Source: Acidobacteriota bacterium
Lineage (GTDB): Bacteria; Actinomycetota; Acidimicrobiia; Spongiisociales; ZC4RG35
DNA: 59,191 nt
Assembly: GCA_022573225.1 (NCBI GenBank)
Contig: JACZUI010000010.1
Location: 1-59,191 of the forward strand
Reading direction: 5' to 3'
Shown here: one piece after another, positions 53,200 to 59,191 of the stretch
Layout of the letters: the number at the start of each line of letters is the position of its first letter
How positions within the stretch are numbered: position 1 is the first letter of the stretch
Notes under the pieces: generated by a model
Databases searched by the model: none
What the model saw: only the letters and a program-made list of their open reading frames with translations
Told to the model about the DNA's origin: nothing
Made by a program: the position numbers and the translations under genes

Positions 53200-54498
53200 G
53201 TGGCCAGTTTTCCCGAATTGTTCGACAGTCTCGACCCCGATCCGAATGTCAGGGGCAAACAATTTGAGCGGATCGTCAAGTGGTGGCTTCTCCACGACCC
53301 CGTTTATCGGAGTCAGATCAAACTGGTTTGGCTTTGGGACGAGTGGCCAGGTCGCTGGGGGGCCGACGCCGGAATCGACCTGGTCGCCAAAACGGCCGAC
53401 GGTGATCTATGGGCGATCCAGGCGAAGGCCTACTCGCCGGAGTATTCCATCACGAAGAAAGATGTGAACACATTCATTTCGGAATCGGGTCGCCGTGAGT
53501 TCTCCTACCGACTGTTGGTAGCAACCACCAACCGAATCGGCGTCACAGCTCTTCGGACTCTGGAAGGACAAGAAAAGCCTTCCGGCCTGAAACTGGCGTC
53601 AGACCTAAACAAAGCCGAACTGGAGTGGCCAGATTCACCTGACGATCTCCGCGTTCTGCCACCAGTGCCGAAGGACCCATTCCCACACAATCAAGAAGCG
53701 GTGGCCGACGTTGTGGCCGGGTTCGAGAAGGTGGATAGGGGCCAGTTGATAATGGCCTGCGGCACGGGCAAAACCCTGGTTGGGCTCTGGGTCGCGGAAC
53801 AGTTGGATTCTCAGCGAACGTTGGTACTGGTCCCGTCGCTGTCGCTGCTCGCTCAAACACTCAGAGAATGGACAGCGAACACTCGCCGACCCTTCACCTT
53901 TCTGCCTGTCTGTTCTGACGAAACGGTGAAAGGTGAGGACCATCTGGTTTCTCACACCACCGAATTGGGGATGCCAGTAACAACCGACCCGGCGACCATC
54001 GCCGGGTTCCTCCGCAAGCGGGGTCCGAGCGTGGTGTTCGCGACCTATCAGTCATCGGGGCGGATCGCCGAAGCGTATGCGCTGGGTCGGATACCGAAGT
54101 TTGATCTGGTAATCGCCGATGAGGCACATCGGGTGGCAGGCCCAGTGTCGTCAGACTTCGCGACGGTCCTGGATCCGAACGCGATTCGCCTGGCATGGTT
54201 GGCCGAGTTCACCATGGGGAGCGCTGTCTACTCCGAACTCGATCCGGGGGATGGTTTCGCCACCCTCGACCTGAACGTGCGGTTTACGCGTCCGGCGGTC
54301 ATCAACGACGGCGGGCTCACCGCCCAAGGACAGGTGCGTCACAAAGGCAATCGATTGCGGGTTTCTTCGGCGGAGATCACTAACTCGCAGGGCAAGAGAG
54401 TCGCTATGGCGACATCGTCGGCCCTGATAGTCCGAGGAGGCGCTCGTGCCTTGACCGAGGGGCGTCTCCCTGACGAGATCCTTCAGACCGTCGAATGA
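53200..54498 (+). pseudogene. Truncated nuclease-helicase fused in frame to a thioesterase C-terminus
   Basis: 432 aa. Residues 1-110: restriction-endonuclease-like domain (D60 in AGIDLV, Q74/K76 in WAIQAKAY). Residues 160-330: DEAH helicase start with Walker A MACGTGKT (185-192) and DEAH (307-310). At about residue 330 (54190) the frame switches to a PaaI-type hotdog thioesterase end (LAEFTMGSAVYSELDPGDGFATLDLNVRF...). The helicase C-terminal half and the thioesterase N-terminal half are both missing, so this looks like a deletion joining two genes. The chimera is open but unlikely to keep either function. Confidence 0.75.
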
Positions 54499-54675
54499 GG
54501 CTCGGCGCCGGGATTCTTTCATCATCGCCGGCACGGTGACATCGAAGAGCTTCTGCCCGTTGGATTGAAGGGTGAAGTCTCCGCAAAGGGGCCTCAGCCC
54601 CTCTATTCAAACCTCGCCGGTCTGAGATTGAGCTTCTCCCTAAGAATCGACCTGTGATTCCGTATTAGAAACGGA
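54499..54675. other. Spacer between the chimeric gene and the IS30 element
   Basis: About 180 bp; no gene or clear signal seen. Confidence 0.4.
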
Positions 54676-54721
54676 TTGCAGACCGCACATAATGCCTGCG
54701 GTCTCAGGGGGTCATTGCATC
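54676..54721 (+). repeat. Left inverted repeat of the IS30 element
   Basis: Read inward from the right as GATGCAATGACCCCCTGAG..., it matches the right end (55890-55935) at roughly two thirds of 45 positions, including TTATGTGCGGTCTG versus TTATGGGCGGCCTG at the outer end. Confidence 0.7.
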
Positions 54722-55857
54722 GTTTCGGCGAGCTTCTCTGATGGTGTCATCCACCCCAGGGTTTGTCTAGGCCGGCCGTTGAGTTGGTGGGCTGCGAAGT
54801 CGAGGTCATCTTGTGTCAGCTTGGCCATGTCGGTGTCTTTGGGGAAGTATTGACGGAGGAGCCCGTTGGTGTTCTCGTTGGTCCCGCGCTGCCATGGGCT
54901 CTTGGGGTCACAGAAGTAGACCTGGACACCGGTGTCGATCGTGAACTGGGCGTGTTGGGCCATTTCCTTACCTTGATCCCAGGTCAGTGACTTCCACAGG
55001 TGTTCGGGTAGCTGTTGGACCGTGGCGGCGAGAGCGTTGCGGACGGCTTCGGCGGTGTGACCGTCGGGGAGGGGGAACAGCATCACAAACCTCGACCAGC
55101 GTTCTACCAGGGTGCCGATCGCGGTCTGACGTTTCCCCATGATCAGGTCGCCTTCCCAATGACCCGGCACGGCGCGGTCCTCGACTTCGGCGGGACGTTC
55201 ACTGATCATCACCGGATCGACAATCCGGCCTTTCCCCGATGACGGTTGGGCACCTTTGGGTTTCCGGTTGGCCCTCCGGGTGCGTAGATACTGGGTGAGT
55301 TCTCGTTTCATCCCACCACGGGCCTGGATAAACAACGTCAGATAGATGGTTTCGTGTGACACCCACATCTCCTGGCGGTGAGGGTAAGTGTGTTTCAACC
55401 AGGCGGAGATCTGTTGAGGGGACCACCGGATGGTCAGTTTGTCTTCGACCTCAGCTCGCAGCGTTTCGTTGGCTGCCAGTTTGCATGCTTGGGGTCGTCT
55501 GCCCCGCTGCCATGCCAGCTGATCCGCCCGGTGAGCTCGATACCGGTGGCGTCCACCATTACGAGCCAACTCCCTGCTGATCGTTGAAGGATCCCGACCC
55601 AGACGACCAGCGATAACAGTCAAAGGTTCGCTGGCGGCCACACCACGAGAAATCTCCTCCCGTTCGGTCAACGACAGATGGCGAGGGGAACGACGCCGAA
55701 CCAGCGGACGCACCCCACCCGAGGACTCGACAAACGCCCGAATCGACCCCGCCGACCGTCCCAACCGACGACCAATCGACCGATTCGACTCACCAGCCTG
55801 ACGCCGCTCCCAGACCTCAACAACCTCGACCTCTGTAAACCTCGGCACACCAACCAC
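54712..55857 (-). CDS. IS30-family transposase
   Basis: 381 aa. N-terminal HTH (about 20-100: SNRSIGRRLGRSAGSIRAF and EREEISRGVAASEPL) and a DDE domain with D in GHWEGDLIMG, D in TWDQGKEM and E in RGTNENTNGLLRQYFPKDTD. The catalytic triad is intact, so the element may be active. Confidence 0.93.
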   Translation of the reverse strand: MVGVPRFTEVEVVEVWERRQAGESNRSIGRRLGRSAGSIRAFVESSGGVRPLVRRRSPRHLSLTEREEISRGVAASEPLTVIAGRLGRDPSTISRELARNGGRHRYRAHRADQLAWQRGRRPQACKLAANETLRAEVEDKLTIRWSPQQISAWLKHTYPHRQEMWVSHETIYLTLFIQARGGMKRELTQYLRTRRANRKPKGAQPSSGKGRIVDPVMISERPAEVEDRAVPGHWEGDLIMGKRQTAIGTLVERWSRFVMLFPLPDGHTAEAVRNALAATVQQLPEHLWKSLTWDQGKEMAQHAQFTIDTGVQVYFCDPKSPWQRGTNENTNGLLRQYFPKDTDMAKLTQDDLDFAAHQLNGRPRQTLGWMTPSEKLAETMQ

Positions 55858-55889
55858 CTCCGATAAGAGACCAACACTCTCACCAAGAT

Positions 55890-55935
55890 GATGCGTTCAC
55901 GCCTTGAGGCGGCACCGGTTATGGGCGGCCTGGAC
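55890..55935 (-). repeat. Right inverted repeat of the IS30 element
   Basis: Begins GATGCGTTCACGCCTTGAGG at 55890; partner of 54676-54721. Contains TTATGGGCGG (55919-55928). Confidence 0.7.
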
Positions 55936-56090
55936 TACAGCCGTTGCGATAGCCCAGTAATGAGGTCGTCTGACACGGAGAGTGGTGAAACGTGTAGGTT
56001 CGCATCGGCTACCTAAACGGTGGCCGGCTCCCCGAATCATCTTAAGGTCTGTCGGAGAGTCGCTTGATCAATCTGGAATTAGAAGGAGCC

Positions 56091-56491
56091 ATGCCCTTGA
56101 GACAACGACTATTCGCGACAAGGCGCTCGTAGCCATCCTCGCCCTAGCGACAACCATCGCTATGGCCGTCCTGCTCTTGTAGGGGGCCGACCGTTGACGG
56201 CTGACTTGTCGCCCGACAATGAAGTGCCCCCCGCTGCCGGATCGTCGGCATCGGGTACCGCTCACCTGACCCTCAACCAGCGTCTAGGCGAGATATGTGT
56301 TGATATCTTGTCAGGCGGCTACTCCGACAACGTTTTTGCAGGTCACATTCATGAAGCCGAAGCTGGAAGCAATGGACCTGTGGTCGTGAACCTGATGGTG
56401 GCCTCGGGCTATCACAGCATCTGCGTCGACGTCTACGAAGCCGGCGGCCGACAAGATTCCCGGCGAGCAAGGACCAGGAGGAACGAGATGA
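56091..56491 (+). pseudogene. Decayed CHRD-domain secreted protein
   Basis: From ATG 56091 (RBS AGAAGGAG) a signal peptide can be read only across frames: basic PLRQRLFATRR in one, hydrophobic VAILALATTIAMAVLLL in the next, then the CHRD (chordin-like) domain LSPDNEVPPAAGSSASGTAH...HIHEAEAGSNGPVVVNL in a third. The CHRD part later runs into the DUF2252 frame, while another frame ends in TGA (56489-56491) overlapping the DUF2252 ATG. Several frameshifts make this a pseudogene or an error-rich stretch. Confidence 0.7.
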
Positions 56492-57906
56492 CTGACTGGG
56501 GCGAACACGTGGATGGGCACGAGACCCTTGAGAGTCGACGCGACAAAGGACGGCAGCTCCGCAAGACGGTGCCACGCTCCAGCCACGGCGATTGGGCCGC
56601 GGCGCCGGATCGACCCAACCCGGTTGGACTGCTGGAGGGCCAGAACGAGGACAGGCTGCAGTGGCTTGTGCCTATCCGCCGCGGTCGGATGATGGAGTCA
56701 CCGTTCACGTTCTACCGGGGAGCGGCGCGCATCATGGCGCACGACCTGGCGGCAACACAATCCACCGGTCTCACCGTGCAGGCCTGCGGTGACGGCCACC
56801 TCTCCAACTTTGGGCTCTACGGCTCGCCGGAGCGCCGCCTGGTCTTCGACATCAACGACTTCGACGAGACGCTCCCCGGGCCGTGGGAGTGGGACGTGAA
56901 GCGGCTGGCCGCCAGCCTCGTGATAGCCGGCCGCCACCGCGGTTTCACCGAAGCTGACAGCCGCGGTTTGGCCGAACGGTCCGTGACGAGTTATCGCCAG
57001 ACCATGCAGCGTTTCGCGGAGCTCCGGACGCTGGACGTCTGGTACGCCTCCCTCGCTGCCGACCGGCTCAACGAGCTGCTCGAATCACGGGGGAAGAAGA
57101 AGAAGGCCAAGCGGGCACGAAGGGCCCAAGACAAGGCCACTCGCAAGGACAGCCTGCACGCCTTCAGCAAGTTGGCCGAAGAGGCCAACGGGCGATACCG
57201 CATTGCCTCGAACCACCCGGTGCTCGTGCCGCTGCGTGACTTCGTGAAGTACTTCGGCATGGAAGCCGCAGACGTCGACGCGCTCCGCGATCAGCTGCGG
57301 CAAGACTTCGACGGCTACCAGTCCACGCTGCGGCCTGATCGCCAGCTCCTGTTGATGAAGTTCCGCCCGATCGACATCGCCCTCAAGGTCGTCGGAGTGG
57401 GGAGCGTCGGCACCCGGTGCTTCATTGTGCTGCTCGAAGGCAAGGACGAAGGTGACCCACTCTTCCTCCAGATCAAGGAAGCGACGGACTCGGTCCTCGA
57501 AGAGCACCTGCCTGCGTCGAGGTGGAGGCACAACGGTCGCCGGGTGGTGGAAGGACAGCGGCTCATGCAGTCCGCCAGCGACTTGTTCCTCGGCTGGTCG
57601 AAGAGCTTCGACGGCCACGACTACTACTGGCGCCAATTGCGCGATTGGAAGGGCTCGGCCGACATCGAGGTCATGGGCCGCCGCGCTCTCGGCGACTACG
57701 CCGCCCTGTGCGGGTGGACGCTGGCGCGGAGCCACGCCCGGTCGGGCGATCCCATCGCCATGGCCGGCTACCTGGGAACGGGGAGCGTCTTCGTCAAGGC
57801 CATAACGGAGTTCGCCACCAAATACGCCGACCAGAACGAACAGGACTACGAGCAGTTCGTCATGGCGATCCGCGACGGAACGCTCGAGGCGGATGAGACG
57901 CGGTGA
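56488..57906 (+). CDS. DUF2252 protein
   Basis: 472 aa from ATG 56488, preceded by AGGAGG at 6 nt; the open frame upstream is the CHRD remnant and not part of this family. DUF2252 blocks: RYGRMMESPFTFYRG-like RRGRMMESPFTFYRGAA, CGDGHLSNFG, DINDFDETLPGPWEWDVKRL and the late GWTLARSHARSGD. The fold is kinase-like (CGDxHxxNF, DxNDFD); substrate unknown. Often beside other polyphosphate- or stress-related genes. Confidence 0.88.
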   Translation: MTDWGEHVDGHETLESRRDKGRQLRKTVPRSSHGDWAAAPDRPNPVGLLEGQNEDRLQWLVPIRRGRMMESPFTFYRGAARIMAHDLAATQSTGLTVQACGDGHLSNFGLYGSPERRLVFDINDFDETLPGPWEWDVKRLAASLVIAGRHRGFTEADSRGLAERSVTSYRQTMQRFAELRTLDVWYASLAADRLNELLESRGKKKKAKRARRAQDKATRKDSLHAFSKLAEEANGRYRIASNHPVLVPLRDFVKYFGMEAADVDALRDQLRQDFDGYQSTLRPDRQLLLMKFRPIDIALKVVGVGSVGTRCFIVLLEGKDEGDPLFLQIKEATDSVLEEHLPASRWRHNGRRVVEGQRLMQSASDLFLGWSKSFDGHDYYWRQLRDWKGSADIEVMGRRALGDYAALCGWTLARSHARSGDPIAMAGYLGTGSVFVKAITEFATKYADQNEQDYEQFVMAIRDGTLEADETR

Positions 57907-57984
57907 CGCGAACGCCACGCATCTAGGGGTTCCTTCCAAGATGCGGCGTGAGGTTCGGGACGTCGGCGTCTGATGCGAAGTCAC

Positions 57985-58989
57985 ATGACCATTCCCGCGC
58001 TACCCACTATCGCTGCGCCCGCCCACGAGCGGTCGGATCGGCGGTTCCATGTTGACGAGCGCATACCGGGCGCGATCCAGCGGATAGCGTCCAGTCAGTT
58101 CGACCGGATGACTCACCGGCTCAACGACCCCGATGTTGATCCGGATGAGGCGATCCACACCGCTCGCAAGGCGATGAAGCGCCTGCGGGGCTTGCTGCGC
58201 CTGGTGCGAGACGAGGTTGGCCAATCGGCCTACCGCAACGAGAACGCGGTGCTGCGGGACACTTCCCGGCGGCTCGCGCCGGTCCGGAACAGCTTTGTAA
58301 TGGTGAAAACCCTCGACCGCCTTCGTGAGGCACACAGGGGGGTGCTCCGCCGAAAAGCCTTCGCGGTGACCCGGCAGCACCTCATGGCGCGCCATGAGGC
58401 TTCACGTCAAGCCGTCATTGAAAACGATCAACTCATGACCGCTGTCGTGGTCACGCTCAAAACCGCTCGGGCGCGCTACACGGCCTGGGAACCGGAACGC
58501 ACCGGGAACCCTCCGAGCAAGCTTGCCGCCCGCGGGGTCCGCGACGACTTCGCCGCAATGGCCCCCGGGCTCACGCGCGTGTACCGCCGCGGCCAGCGTG
58601 CGATGCTGCAGGCCTATCACGACGGTTCCGCAGAGTCGTTCCACGAGTGGCGAAAGCGGGTGAAGTACCTGCGCTATCAGCTCGAATCCCTGGAACTGAT
58701 CTTGCCTGAGCTGGTCGGGGCGCACGCCAGGAACCTCGCCGAGCTCGGCGAGGTGCTCGGCGACAACAACGACCTCGCCGAGCTGGGACGAATCGTGCTC
58801 GACGACGATGCGGCGACCGCCGATCAGCGCGAACGCACGCTGCTTCTAGCGCTCGTCCACAGCGCAAGCTTGGAACTGCAATATGAGGCCCGAGCCCTCG
58901 GATCGGCGCTCTATACGGAAACGCCCGATCAGTTTGTCGGGCGCCTGGGCAGCTACTGGAACGCCTCTCGGGGGATAAGCGGCCCGTAG
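57985..58989 (+). CDS. CHAD-domain protein
   Basis: 334 aa from ATG 57985. Conserved histidine helical pairs: AIHTARKAMKRLRGLLRLVRD and SFHEWRKRVKYLRYQLESLE, the hallmark of CHAD domains, which bind polyphosphate. Two CHAD halves fill the protein. Lies 78 bp after DUF2252 on the same strand. Confidence 0.88.
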   Translation: MTIPALPTIAAPAHERSDRRFHVDERIPGAIQRIASSQFDRMTHRLNDPDVDPDEAIHTARKAMKRLRGLLRLVRDEVGQSAYRNENAVLRDTSRRLAPVRNSFVMVKTLDRLREAHRGVLRRKAFAVTRQHLMARHEASRQAVIENDQLMTAVVVTLKTARARYTAWEPERTGNPPSKLAARGVRDDFAAMAPGLTRVYRRGQRAMLQAYHDGSAESFHEWRKRVKYLRYQLESLELILPELVGAHARNLAELGEVLGDNNDLAELGRIVLDDDAATADQRERTLLLALVHSASLELQYEARALGSALYTETPDQFVGRLGSYWNASRGISGP

Positions 58990-59064
58990 TCCTTTTGCCC
59001 TTTGTAAGCAGGATCAGAAGCATCCATAACAGCTCCCCTCAGGTCGTCATTACACGCTACCCAC

Positions 59065-59090
59065 CCGCACATAACGGCACTTATGTGCGG
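59065..59090. other. Perfect palindrome with recombination-site geometry
   Basis: CCGCACATAA-CGGCAC-TTATGTGCGG: two 10-bp perfect arms around a 6-bp centre, the layout of tyrosine-recombinase (Xer-type) core sites. It also could be an operator for the following gene, which starts 33 bp later. Confidence 0.6.
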
Positions 59091-59122
59091 CTCGTATTGT
59101 GAGGTTCGAGGAGGTGGCTTAG

Positions 59123-59191
59123 ATGGATATGAGCGCCACTGTGGCAAGGATCTGGCGTGGTTGGACGACGGTCGAGAATGCTGACGCCTAT
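59123..59191 (+). CDS. Start of an antibiotic-biosynthesis-monooxygenase-like protein (partial)
   Basis: Runs off the window. AGGAGGT lies 7 nt before ATG 59123. The 23 visible codons (MDMSATVARIWRGWTTVENA...) resemble the N-terminus of small ABM-type proteins (often IARIWRGWTTPENADAY). Full length not visible. Confidence 0.6.
   Translation, partial: MDMSATVARIWRGWTTVENADAY

Larger units (their letters stand above)
54676..55935 (-). mobile_element. IS30-family insertion sequence
   Basis: About 1.26 kb, one transposase gene bounded by long imperfect inverted repeats (54676-54721 and 55890-55935). The left repeat covers the transposase stop codon. A target duplication could not be fixed. It separates the chimeric helicase gene from the CHRD/DUF2252 genes. 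Confidence 0.85.

Overview
The window looks like a piece of a high-GC actinobacterial chromosome, probably class Acidimicrobiia or a close relative. I infer this from the block pgsA-gcvH-FHA(GarA)-MerR(FtsR)-...-DUF151-...-MerR at 42-48.6 kb, which matches the mycobacterial Rv1822-Rv1830 neighbourhood, from frequent GTG/TTG starts, and from many 1-4 bp ATGA/GTGA gene overlaps. No species can be named from the sequence alone.

Layout. 1-1059: the 3' part of a 23S rRNA gene interrupted by a 366-nt group I intron, then 5S rRNA and a terminator. 1.1-7.2 kb: housekeeping genes (TPR protein, SSB-like protein, SURF1, YbaK-type deacylase, methyltransferase, thioredoxin) and the remains of a histidine-utilisation locus (intact urocanase beside a deleted M20-hydrolase/HutF-like remnant). 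7.4-29.4 kb: an unusual accessory metabolic locus. 29.4-50.4 kb: mostly minus-strand core genes (cell-wall amidase, phosphomannomutase, GalE, RNase HII, adenosine deaminase, threonine dehydrogenase, GcvT/GcvH, Hpt, D,D-carboxypeptidase, PgsA, a solute-binding protein). 50.5-50.6 kb: tRNA-Pro(GGG) and its terminator. 50.6-59.2 kb: an island-like tail with small orphan genes, a truncated nuclease-helicase fused in frame to a thioesterase end, an IS30-family element, a decayed CHRD gene, DUF2252 and CHAD genes, and a recombination-site-like palindrome.

The most interesting region is 7.4-29.4 kb. It interleaves three gene sets normally met separately. (i) A bacterial coenzyme-M-type operon: ComA-like phosphosulfolactate synthase, an unknown 308-aa protein, two aspartase/fumarase-superfamily lyases and a D-cysteine-desulfhydrase-like PLP enzyme, all translationally coupled. 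(ii) Most of the Nit1C / 'nitrogen starvation' set (MSMEG_0565 glycosyltransferase, Sll0787-type AIR-synthase-like protein, Sll0786/MSMEG_0567-type GNAT, MSMEG_0568-type radical SAM protein, Sll0783/MSMEG_0572-type protein), without the nitrilase that names it. (iii) The oxamate-carbamoyltransferase set (FdrA/AllF, DUF1116/AllG, DUF2877/AllH) with carbamate kinase and an extra E. coli-type aspartate carbamoyltransferase. Around them lie an OsmC-like protein, a CoA-disulfide-reductase-like flavoprotein, a cupin-XRE regulator and a 3-His thiol-dioxygenase-like protein. My inference is a locus that makes a sulfonated thiol cofactor and couples it to scavenging of nitrogen from ureido or carbamoyl compounds; this is a hypothesis from gene content and overlap, not from any demonstrated reaction.

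A 28-bp sequence at 28,635-28,662 closely resembles the actinobacterial dif site, and gene strand bias changes around it (rRNA reads rightward on the left, core genes read mostly leftward on the right), so a replication terminus may lie here.
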